NCBI GenBank assembly: GCA_947627245.1
Contig: CANQVH010000004.1
Coordinates: 43,306 to 107,305, forward strand
Source: an uncultured Lachnospiraceae bacterium
GTDB taxonomy: Bacteria > Bacillota > Clostridia > Lachnospirales > Lachnospiraceae
DNA length: 64,000 nt
Direction of reading: 5' to 3'
The notes under the pieces are model-generated. The model did no database searches. It saw nothing but the letters and a program-made list of their open reading frames with translations, and had not been told where the DNA came from. Positions 8,921-16,507 of this stretch are shown piece after piece (position 1 is the first letter of the stretch; every line of letters starts with the position of its first letter). Both the position numbers and the translations under genes were made by a program.

Positions 8921-10723
8921 ATGAAAGAATTAGAATACCCTTTTGACCCGCAATATATACTCTCAAAAAAGAAAAAGATCAAGAGAATGCTATTGGAAGG
9001 TTCCGGCAGACTGAAGGGGCAGAACGGCTCCCTGACAGACAAGAGGATCGCCATCCTCGGAGGCTCCACGACGAGCGACATCAGGCTTGTCATGGAACTT
9101 TTTTTGTTGAATTATGGCATCCGCCCGTTCTTCTATGAGTCGGAGTACAACCAGTGGTACCAGGACGCGATGTTCGACAACCCGGAACTTGCGGAGTTTA
9201 AGCCGGACATCATCTACATCCACACGACGAACCGGAACATTACGGCATATCCGCAGATGGCGGACAGCGCGGAGGACGTGGACAGGCTGCTCGCCGGGGA
9301 GACGGAGAAATTCCGGGGCGTCTGGGAGCACCTTGCACAGACGTACCATTGCCCTATCATCCAGGACAATTTCGAGATGCCATTCTACCGCCTGCTGGGG
9401 AATAAGGACGCCAGCGATATACACGGAAAGGTGAACTTCCTGACCCGGTTGAACCTCAGGTTCTATGAGTACGCGCAGGCACATGAGAATTTTTACATCT
9501 GTGACATCAATTATATCTCGGCGGACTACGGGCTGAAGGAATGGTCGGACCCGTTCTACTACCACATGTACAAGTATGCATTGAACGTGAACGCAATCCC
9601 ATACCTTACCTTCAACGTGGCGAACATCATCAAATCGCTGTTCGGGAAGAACAGGAAGGGGTTCGTACTCGACCTAGACAACACGCTCTGGGGAGGCGTG
9701 GTCGGGGACGACGGCGTGGACAACCTCGTGCTCGGGCCGGAGGAGTCCGAGGGGCAGGTGTACTCGGAGTTCCAGAGATACCTAAAGGAGCATAAGCAGC
9801 TCGGGGTGATTTTGAACGTGGATTCCAAGAATGACTATGAAAACGCCATTTCCGGGCTGAACCATCCGGATAGCGAGCTGGTGCCGGATGACTTCATCGT
9901 GATCAAGGCGAACTGGGAGCCGAAGGACAGGAACTTTGCGGAGATCGCGTCGGAGCTGAATCTGCTGCCGGAGAGCTTGGTGTTCGTGGACGACAACCCA
10001 GCGGAGCGTCACATCGTGGAGTCACAGTTGCCGGGCGTTTGTGCGCCGGAGATCGGGTCCGTGCACCAGTACATCCAGACGATCGACCGGAGCGGGTTCT
10101 TCGAGGTGACGACCCTGTCGAAGGACGACATGAAGCGCAACGAGATGTACCGGGAGAACGCGGAGCGGGCGCAGTTGCAGGCAAGCTTTTCAGACTATGG
10201 GGAATACCTGAAGTCGCTGGGGATGAAGGCGGTGATCCGGGCGTTCGAGCCCATCTATATGGCGCGGATCGCGCAGCTGACGAACAAGAGTAACCAGTTC
10301 AACCTGACGACGAGGCGGTATACGCAGGCGAAGATTGAGGCAGCAGCGGCGGACGGGAACTATATCACGCTGTACGGAAAGCTGGAGGATCGCTTCGGGG
10401 ACAACGGGGTGGTGTCCGTGGTGATCGGGCATGTGGTGGGGGATGTATGCCACATCGACCTGTGGATCATGAGCTGCCGGGTGCTGAAACGTGACATGGA
10501 ATTTGCAATGATGGATGTGTTAGTGAAGAAGTGCCGGGAGCGCGGCGTGAAGGAACTCCGGGGCTATTATTACCCGACGGCAAAGAACGGGATGGTGAAG
10601 GGGTTCTATTCGTTGCAGGGATTTGAAAAGATCCGGGAGGATGATGGAGGAAATACTGAGTGGCGGTTCGTGATACCGGATACCTATGAGGACAAGACAG
10701 ACATGATCACAGTAGAGTATTAA
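8921..10723 (+). CDS. FkbH-like HAD-IIIC family protein with C-terminal GNAT domain
   Basis: The 600-residue protein has the HAD-IIIC signature LDLDNTLWGG (residues 250-259; D251 and D253 are the catalytic pair), an N-terminal SGNH-like region and a C-terminal GNAT-like half (KSNQFNLTTRRY, RVLKRDMEFAMM). FkbH proteins take a glyceryl group from 1,3-bisphosphoglycerate and load it onto an acyl carrier protein. An ACP gene lies 460 bases downstream. Base composition changes sharply inside the gene: the first 70 bases are AT-rich like the upstream genes, and from about 8,990 to 10,690 it is clearly GC-rich. This suggests replacement by recombination. The final product is inferred to be an acyl-ACP for glycan decoration. 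Confidence 0.85.
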   Translation: MKELEYPFDPQYILSKKKKIKRMLLEGSGRLKGQNGSLTDKRIAILGGSTTSDIRLVMELFLLNYGIRPFFYESEYNQWYQDAMFDNPELAEFKPDIIYIHTTNRNITAYPQMADSAEDVDRLLAGETEKFRGVWEHLAQTYHCPIIQDNFEMPFYRLLGNKDASDIHGKVNFLTRLNLRFYEYAQAHENFYICDINYISADYGLKEWSDPFYYHMYKYALNVNAIPYLTFNVANIIKSLFGKNRKGFVLDLDNTLWGGVVGDDGVDNLVLGPEESEGQVYSEFQRYLKEHKQLGVILNVDSKNDYENAISGLNHPDSELVPDDFIVIKANWEPKDRNFAEIASELNLLPESLVFVDDNPAERHIVESQLPGVCAPEIGSVHQYIQTIDRSGFFEVTTLSKDDMKRNEMYRENAERAQLQASFSDYGEYLKSLGMKAVIRAFEPIYMARIAQLTNKSNQFNLTTRRYTQAKIEAAAADGNYITLYGKLEDRFGDNGVVSVVIGHVVGDVCHIDLWIMSCRVLKRDMEFAMMDVLVKKCRERGVKELRGYYYPTAKNGMVKGFYSLQGFEKIREDDGGNTEWRFVIPDTYEDKTDMITVEY

Positions 10724-10738
10724 GGGTGGGAGAAGAAG

Positions 10739-11131
10739 ATGAAGATACACCATATCGGGTACATGGTAAAACAGATAGAGTATGCGGCAGAGCTTTTTGA
10801 AAGCTTGGGTTTCCGCATGGATGGTGCTGTGACCTGTGATGCAGGGAGGGATGCGGAGATCTGTGTCCTAGATTCGGAAGGTTACTGTGTTGAACTGGTC
10901 GCACCAAGGGAAACAAGTCCCCTGTATGGCATGATGAAGAAATATAAGAACACAGCCTATCATATATGCTACCGGGTTCTTTCTTTAAAAGGAAGCGTTG
11001 AAAAACTTGAAAAGGATGGCTGGCACATGTTTAAGGAAGCGGAGGACGCGCCGACGATCGGGAGGGACGCAAAGGTTGTTTTCATGATGTCGGCAAATAT
11101 AGGGATGATAGAATTATTTGAAATGGATTAA
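10739..11131 (+). CDS. VOC superfamily protein (glyoxalase / methylmalonyl-CoA epimerase-like)
   Basis: The 130-residue single-domain protein has the vicinal-oxygen-chelate fold. HIGYMVK is at residues 4-10, VELVAP near residue 54, AYHICYRV near 72 and IGMIELFE at the C terminus, which places His and Glu metal ligands where this fold keeps them. It starts 16 bases after the FkbH-like gene and precedes acp, so I infer it acts on the ACP- or CoA-bound acyl group (epimerisation or isomerisation). The reaction cannot be told from sequence. Confidence 0.75.
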   Translation: MKIHHIGYMVKQIEYAAELFESLGFRMDGAVTCDAGRDAEICVLDSEGYCVELVAPRETSPLYGMMKKYKNTAYHICYRVLSLKGSVEKLEKDGWHMFKEAEDAPTIGRDAKVVFMMSANIGMIELFEMD

Positions 11132-11185
11132 AGCGAGCAAAAAAAGGACCACTAATTTAATACAAGAATAAAGGAGGACATGAAG

Positions 11186-11431
11186 ATGAGCAGGGAAGAG
11201 ATTTACACGAAACTGAACGAGGTATTTCAGGATGTATTTGATGATGACACGATTACGGTGAACGATGCGACCACGGCGGATGACATCGAGGATTGGGATT
11301 CGCTTGAACACATCAACCTGGTCGTGGCGGTGGAGAATGCGTTTAACATGAAGTTCAACATGGGGGAGGTCAACGGTATGAAGAATGTTGGTGAGATGGT
11401 GGATATTATTTTGACAAAAATAGGTGAATGA
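11186..11431 (+). CDS. Acyl carrier protein
   Basis: The 81-residue acidic protein has the phosphopantetheine attachment site in DWDSLEHINL, with S39 as the modified serine. A strong AAGGAGG (11171-11177) is 8 bases before the ATG at 11186, so I prefer this to the ATG at 11180. It is a dedicated glycan-locus carrier, distinct from a fatty-acid ACP, and follows the FkbH-like and VOC genes. A second, broken copy lies at 13829-14070. Confidence 0.9.
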   Translation: MSREEIYTKLNEVFQDVFDDDTITVNDATTADDIEDWDSLEHINLVVAVENAFNMKFNMGEVNGMKNVGEMVDIILTKIGE

Positions 11432-11466
11432 TTATCAATTTTATTATATAGCAAAAGGAGAAAAGC

Positions 11467-12796
11467 ATGTCGTCATTTGAGCAGAAATCTATGGTAATTG
11501 GGGAGGAAATGTACGATCTTACGAAGAAAATTTTTCCATACTGTCGAAGTATAACCGGGGGGGGGCGTTAGAGCTACTCTGAGAGAATTAGCAGAATATA
11601 TTAGGAAGAAATGCGGACTGGAGTTGAAAATATGTTCCGTGCCGTCTGGGACTTCGGTGTTTGACTGGACTGTGCCGAAGGAATGGGTGATCCGAGATGC
11701 CTATATTGAAGATGAGACCGGAAAAAAAATCATTGACATGAAGGAAAATAACCTGCATGTCATGGGTTATTCCGTGCCGGTAGATCAATGGGTGGAGTTG
11801 GACGAGTTGAAAAAGTATATTTATACACAGCCGGATCAGTCGCAAGTAATCCCCTATGTGACTTCATATTACAAAGAGCGTTTTGGTTTTTGCATGAGCG
11901 AAGATCAGAAAGGGGCTCTGCAGCCGGGGAGATATCATATGTATATTGACAGTGAATTGGTAGATGGTTTCCTGAATTATGCAGAGATAGTTCTTCCTGG
12001 CGAAACAGAGAAAGAGGTATTCTTTTCTACTTACATATGCCATCCATCTATGGCGAATAACGAGTGTTCTGGGCCGGTGCTGGCAGCGGCACTGATTCAC
12101 TATGTTGCCGCGATGAAAAAGCGAAGGTATACATATCGCTTTGTGTTTATACCAGAAACGATTGGATCCATTACTTATATGAGTGTTGATAATCACTTGG
12201 AGTGCATGAAACGACATATGATTGCTGGATTTAATCTTTCGTGCGTGGGAGATGACAGAGACTATTCGATTGTGGAATCCAGGTATACGGATACGCTGGC
12301 AGATAGGGTTTTAAAGAATGTGCTTGGCGGGCGGGGAAGGTATTCTACGTATTCATTTCTAGAAAGAGGTTCAGATGAACGTCAGTATAATGCTCCAGGA
12401 ATTGAACTGCCGGTTGTTTGCTTTTGCCGATCGAAGTTTGGGGAATATCCGGAGTACCACACATCTGCAGACAATATGGAGCTCGTGAGTCCGTCTGGTT
12501 TCCAGGGCAGCTACGAAGTCATGACACAGGTAATATGTGTGCTAGAGAGCAATGCCAGATATCGGATAAAGGTTCTGGGAGAGCCACAGCTTGGAAAACG
12601 GGGACTTTACCCGACAGTCAGTCAAAAAGGCAGCTATGATGGGGTAAAGGCTATGACGGACTTTATTACTTATGCAGATGGAAAGAACGACCTGATCGAT
12701 ATCAGTAATCGGATTGGAGTGCCAGTCTATAAACTACTATCTGTGATTGACAAATTGAAAAAAGCTGATCTGGTAGAGAAGAGGGATATCAAATGA
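11467..12796 (+). pseudogene. DUF4910-type zinc aminopeptidase gene, out of frame at a G9 tract (phase-off or pseudogene)
   Basis: The start is an ATG at 11467 after AAAAGGAGAAA, giving a family-like beginning (LTKKIFPYCRSITGGG). It then meets TAG just after nine G. If the tract had eight G the frame would continue VRATLRELAEYI into a fully open 390-residue remainder ending at 12796. That part carries the family motifs CHPSMANNECSGP, FIPETIGSI and YHTSADN, with the zinc ligands. DUF4910 and DUF2172 peptidase-like proteins are frequent in polysaccharide loci, where they may act as deacylases or amidases. The rest of the gene is undamaged, which fits a reversible off state better than decay. 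The stop overlaps the next start (ATGA). Confidence 0.82.
11557..11565 (+). repeat. G9 homopolymer tract holding the aminopeptidase gene out of frame
   Basis: Nine consecutive G fall 30 codons into the gene. Eight G would restore one open frame across it; nine G stop at TAG and ten G stop at TGA within 7 codons. This is the only disruption seen in the gene. Confidence 0.85.
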
Positions 12797-13668
12797 AATG
12801 TATAGATATTTTTTGGGATCTAGATTTGCGGTTGCAGGAGGCAGGAATACAGAAAGGTGATATAGTTTATGTCGCATCGAATATGCGTAGCTTGCTTTAT
12901 CTTTTGATAGGGGAACTTAAACTGCAAAGTGAACAAGAGCGTGATGATGTTCTGCATACTTTGACAAATCATCTACAAAGTGCAGTGGGAGAAGAGGGAA
13001 CGCTTTTATTTCCGGTATTTACATGGGACTTTTGCAAAGGAAAAGAATTCGACTATTATAAAACACAGGGAAAAGTAGGAATTTATCCAAATTGGATACT
13101 GAATAAAAGAAAAGACTTTAAGAGGACAAGGCACCCGATATATTCTTTTATGGTGTGGGGGAAAAATAAAGACTTTTTGTGTCGTATGGATAACCAAGAA
13201 GCATGGGGCGAAAACTCGCCTTTTTGGTATGTGCTAAAACATGGTGGGAAGCAGATGAATTTTAATGTGGAAGCATACAGATCGCTCACATTTGCACATT
13301 GTTTTGAACAATGGAGTAAAGTCCCTTATCGACATCACAAGTTTTTCTTTGGGAAGTATACGGATGAATTGGGAAATGCAGAGATAAGATCCTACTCGAT
13401 GTATGTGCGTGATTTGGAGGTGAGTGAGCGCATAAAAGTAACAAATGAATATTTGCTTAGGAATAGTGTAGCAAAACAAGCAGTTTGGCAGGGTAATATC
13501 TTGACACTGATTGACTTGCAGAAATGTCGTGTGTTGCTTGAAGAGGATATAATAAATAATGAAGGCAAGGAAACGCTACATTTTGACGATTACCAGTTTC
13601 GTTATGGTGAAGAGCAAACGATTCCCTATGAAATTGGGTGGATTCCTGATTTAGTAGATATGCTATGA
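12793..13668 (+). CDS. AAC(3)-like N-acetyltransferase family protein
   Basis: The 291-residue protein resembles the aminoglycoside 3-N-acetyltransferase fold family. Visible motifs are EEGTLLFPVFTWDF, RTRHPIYSFMVWG and ENSPFWYVLKHGG, where the family binds acyl-CoA and the amine. In glycan loci such proteins acylate amino sugars, so I infer N-acylation of the nonulosonate or a co-polymer sugar, perhaps from the acyl-ACP made here. An antibiotic-resistance role is unlikely in this setting. The gene starts at an ATGA overlap with the upstream peptidase gene and would be translated by coupling only when that gene is in frame, or through its own weak site. Confidence 0.78.
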   Translation: MKCIDIFWDLDLRLQEAGIQKGDIVYVASNMRSLLYLLIGELKLQSEQERDDVLHTLTNHLQSAVGEEGTLLFPVFTWDFCKGKEFDYYKTQGKVGIYPNWILNKRKDFKRTRHPIYSFMVWGKNKDFLCRMDNQEAWGENSPFWYVLKHGGKQMNFNVEAYRSLTFAHCFEQWSKVPYRHHKFFFGKYTDELGNAEIRSYSMYVRDLEVSERIKVTNEYLLRNSVAKQAVWQGNILTLIDLQKCRVLLEEDIINNEGKETLHFDDYQFRYGEEQTIPYEIGWIPDLVDML

Positions 13669-13828
13669 TTTATACAAATCCAAAGGTATATTGTAGGTCT
13701 TGAAAGTAATATGCATCAGATGTGCTACAGATTAAGTTAGATTTGAACGTGAAAGCTAGAAACAACTATGAAACCGTGTTTTGAGTCTTAAGTGACTGGA
13801 TAAAAAAATGGAATTGGAGGATTATGAA

Positions 13829-14070
13829 ATGAAAGGGGATGAGATTTATATAAAACTTAATGAAGTGCTTGAGATATATTTGACGACGAGATGATTGTAG
13901 CAAACGACACAACCACGGCAGATGATATCGAGGATTGGGATTCGCTAGAACACATCAATCTGATCATGTCTGTGGAGAATGCCTTTGGCGTGAAATTCAA
14001 CATGGGGCAGGTCAATGGCATGAAGAATGTGGGTGAGATGGTGAATATCATTATGTCGAAAGTTGATTGA
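13829..14070 (+). pseudogene. Second acyl carrier protein gene, frameshifted
   Basis: The 242-base region matches the upstream acp along its whole length, including GGAGG and an ATG 8 bases on. A single missing base near 13871-13876 (where acp would read GAGGAT) sends the frame to TGA after 21 codons. The other frame then continues with DWDSLEHINL and the full C-terminal half. The length is not a multiple of three, which agrees with a one-base deletion. It is a recent duplicate, since words of the two copies remain the same for long stretches. Confidence 0.88.
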
Positions 14071-14125
14071 TGATAAGAAATAGTCTTAATCCTTCGCTAT
14101 GTTGGGGAGAATAGGGTAGTTGGAA

Positions 14126-14197
14126 ATGTTGAGGACATTGGTAATAGGGGGGGGGCAGAGCAGACCATCATTGCAAGAAAAGCAGTTTAGATATTGA
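14126..14197 (+). pseudogene. Possible start remnant of a glycan-locus gene with a G9 tract (ATP-grasp-like start)
   Basis: An ATG at 14126 begins MLRTLVIGGG and the G9 tract encodes the glycines. In the present frame the ORF ends after 23 codons. With ten G it would read IGGGAEQTIIARKA, which resembles the N terminus of ATP-grasp proteins, before stopping at 14188-14190. The downstream body of the gene is absent, so this is at most a truncated remnant at the island edge. The family call is tentative. Confidence 0.4.
14147..14155 (+). repeat. G9 homopolymer tract at the island edge
   Basis: This is the fourth run of exactly nine G, 77 bases after the broken acp copy. It lies in a short remnant ORF, so it probably has no effect now, but it shares length and base with the three coding tracts. 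Confidence 0.7.
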
Positions 14198-14223
14198 CAA
14201 AATCACCTGCCAAACCATATGAT
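14194..14223 (+). promoter_or_regulatory. Sigma-A-type promoter for the HD-GYP gene
   Basis: TTGACA (14194-14199) and TATGAT (14218-14223) are separated by 18 bases, about 60 bases before the start codon at 14285. Confidence 0.6.
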
Positions 14224-14284
14224 ATTTTCAGCAGCCGACGGGCGTGCGTTTTTACTTCACAAAATTTCCGGAGGTTTTGGGAAT

Positions 14285-15526
14285 ATGAAATTGGATTTGA
14301 CGGACACACTCTACGCGCTTTCTTTCGCGTTGGATAAGATCGAGACTGAATTGATTGGAGTAGATACCGGTCACGGCAAGCGGGTGGCCTGTCTTGCATT
14401 GTTGATGGGGAAGGAAGCTGGTTTCAGTGAGGAGGAGCTTCGCGATTTCACGGGTTGCTGCATCCTTCACGACAATGCATTGATCGAATACATCAGCGAA
14501 GAGTTGGCGGGAAGCATATGGACACAGGATTCGTCCAGACATTTTGCTGATCTGAACCAGACGCAGAAAGCGGGGATGCTTCGTTCCCACTGTGTGAACG
14601 GAGAGGAGAAAATTCGTCTGATGCCCTTTCGTACCGATGTGAAAAATGTTATTCTTTACCATCACGAAAATGCGGACGGTTCGGGCGCGCTGGGGCGGAC
14701 TGCCTCCGAAACGCCCCTGAAGGCGAGGATCCTGCATCTGGCTGATACCATAGATATTACGAGTCGGCTGGAGAGCATGACGTCCGAGGAATTTGGGGAG
14801 CTTTGCAGTTGGGTTCAGATGCAGTCCGGGAAACTGTTTTCTGAGGACGTAGCGGAATTGTTCCGGAAATCAATCAATTATGACATTCTGAATTTTCTGC
14901 AGAACGAAGGAACCCTTGCTTTTTTGCGCAGGGAGCTTTCGGAGGAAGTCTGCGAATATTCCGAGCAGGAGATTCGTAACATCGCGGAGTTTTTTATTGA
15001 TCTCGTAGATTACAAGTCCCCTTTTACGCAGACGCATTCCAGAGGTGTTGCCGAGAAGGCGGAAAAGATGGCGCGCTACTATAGCTTTGACGATGAAAAG
15101 ACATTGCGCTATTTCTTTGCGGGAGCGATGCATGACATTGGCAAGCTGGTCGTTTCCAACGATATTTTGGAGAAGCCGGGAAAGCTCACCGAATACGAAT
15201 TTACGGAGATGAAGGACCATGCTGCCGCGACCTATCGAATTTTAAGCCAGATCAAAGGGATCTCCGATATCGTTGAGTGGGCGGCTAACCATCATGAAAA
15301 ACTAACCGGAAAAGGTTATCCGCGTGGCTTGTCGGAGAGGGATTTGAGCTTTGAAGATCAGTTGATGGCCTGTATTGACATTTATCAGGCGCTGACGGAG
15401 AAGAGACCATATAAGGACGGATTGTCCCATGAGAAGACGATCTCGATTATGCGAAACATGGTCCAGAGGGGCGAGATCAACGGAAAGATTGTGGAGGACA
15501 TGAGCGTCGCGATGATGCAAGCGTAA
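14285..15526 (+). CDS. Tandem HD-GYP domain phosphohydrolase
   Basis: The 413-residue soluble protein has two HD-type domains. The second (about residues 245-400) is a full HD-GYP domain: H251, HD at 283-284, H311, then HHEKLTGKGYP at 336-346, the signature of cyclic di-GMP or cyclic GMP-AMP phosphodiesterases. The first (about 28-165) keeps LHD at 61-63 and HHENADGSG at 126-134 but lacks the Gly-Tyr-Pro, so it is probably degenerate. No receiver or sensor domain is present. GGAGG at 14270-14274 supports the ATG at 14285. Composition is that of the chromosome, so this is the first gene outside the glycan island. Confidence 0.85.
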   Translation: MKLDLTDTLYALSFALDKIETELIGVDTGHGKRVACLALLMGKEAGFSEEELRDFTGCCILHDNALIEYISEELAGSIWTQDSSRHFADLNQTQKAGMLRSHCVNGEEKIRLMPFRTDVKNVILYHHENADGSGALGRTASETPLKARILHLADTIDITSRLESMTSEEFGELCSWVQMQSGKLFSEDVAELFRKSINYDILNFLQNEGTLAFLRRELSEEVCEYSEQEIRNIAEFFIDLVDYKSPFTQTHSRGVAEKAEKMARYYSFDDEKTLRYFFAGAMHDIGKLVVSNDILEKPGKLTEYEFTEMKDHAAATYRILSQIKGISDIVEWAANHHEKLTGKGYPRGLSERDLSFEDQLMACIDIYQALTEKRPYKDGLSHEKTISIMRNMVQRGEINGKIVEDMSVAMMQA

Positions 15527-15583
15527 GCATGATATACATGATATAAATAAGTCCACAGCGCAAATGAAACAGGAGTTGTCTGC

Positions 15584-15616
15584 AAAAGACCGGGATTTCC
15601 CGGCCTTTATTTTTTT
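15584..15616. terminator. Bidirectional intrinsic terminator
   Basis: A CCGGG/CCCGG stem extended by AAAG/CTTT is followed by a T-rich run on the plus strand, and by TCTTTT when read on the minus strand. It lies between the convergent HD-GYP and response-regulator genes and overlaps the regulator's last bases. Confidence 0.75.
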
Positions 15617-16326
15617 ACTTCAAATTTGTAGCCGATCCCCCATACGGTCGTGATCGCCCATTTCTCGTGGTCGTTGATCTTTTCGCGGATGCGTTTGATA
15701 TGTACGTCCACGGTGCGGGTGTCGCCCATATATTCGTAGCCCCAGAGCTGGTCGAGCAGTTGCTCGCGCGTGAAGACCTGATTGGGCGAGGAGGCCAGAA
15801 AATACAGGAGTTCGAGCTCCTTGGGCGGCATTTCGATGCTTTCCCCGCGGTAGGTAACGGAATAGTTTGTCAGGCTGATCGCGAGATCCGGGTATTCGAC
15901 GTATTTGCCGGAGGTCGCGGCCGCGGCTGGGAGAGGCCGAAGCGCCATACCGAGCGGGCGATAGCGGCGAAGCACAGCCTTGATGCGCGCGCCCAGCTCG
16001 CGGTTGTCAAACGGCTTCACAAGATAGTCGTCGGCTCCGAGCTCAAGGCCGAGCATTTTGTCGAAAATGTCTGATTTCGCAGAGACGATGATGATCGGGA
16101 CGCCGGAGAAGCGGCGGATCTCCCGGCAGACTTGGAAACCGTCGATGCCGGGCAGGACAAGGTCGAGCAGGACAAGATCCGGCCCGAATTCCGAGAGCGC
16201 ATCGAGCGCGGTCTCCCCGTCGTATGCGGTTTTTGTGTCATACAGTTCTCCGGACAGGTATTGGATGAGCTGTTCTGTGGCTGCCTTGTCGTCATCCACG
16301 ATCAGGATTTTCTGCTGTGCGGTCAT
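15607..16326 (-). CDS. OmpR/PhoB-family response regulator (orphan)
   Basis: The 239-residue DNA-binding regulator has a receiver domain (residues 6-118) with D11-D12, phospho-acceptor D55, S82 and K104. A winged-helix domain follows (about 142-237; PPKELELLYFLASS, GYEYMGDTRTVDVHIKRIREK). No histidine kinase gene is adjacent. A linker with PLPAAAAT joins the domains. AAGGAGACAGATC precedes the ATG. It lies 181 bases downstream of mutS2 on the same strand and may be partly cotranscribed with it. Targets cannot be inferred. Confidence 0.9.
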   Translation of the reverse strand: MTAQQKILIVDDDKAATEQLIQYLSGELYDTKTAYDGETALDALSEFGPDLVLLDLVLPGIDGFQVCREIRRFSGVPIIIVSAKSDIFDKMLGLELGADDYLVKPFDNRELGARIKAVLRRYRPLGMALRPLPAAAATSGKYVEYPDLAISLTNYSVTYRGESIEMPPKELELLYFLASSPNQVFTREQLLDQLWGYEYMGDTRTVDVHIKRIREKINDHEKWAITTVWGIGYKFEVKK

Positions 16327-16507
16327 GATCTGTCTCCTTATTTTTATATATGTTCAACTATGCCAAGCCACAGACGTGTCTGCCAAGGCAGCTACCGGCT
16401 TCTTCGAGGCTTATGTCTGTTTTCGCACATCCTCACAGAACGCAAATCCGCCCGCAACGTATAAATGCGTCTCGGCGCTCTGTGTTCTGTAGCATGGCCG
16501 AACGTGC

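Noticed and set aside
12793..13668. Aminoglycoside resistance gene
   Set aside because: The AAC(3)-like fold is shared by sugar acyltransferases, and the glycan context argues against a resistance role.
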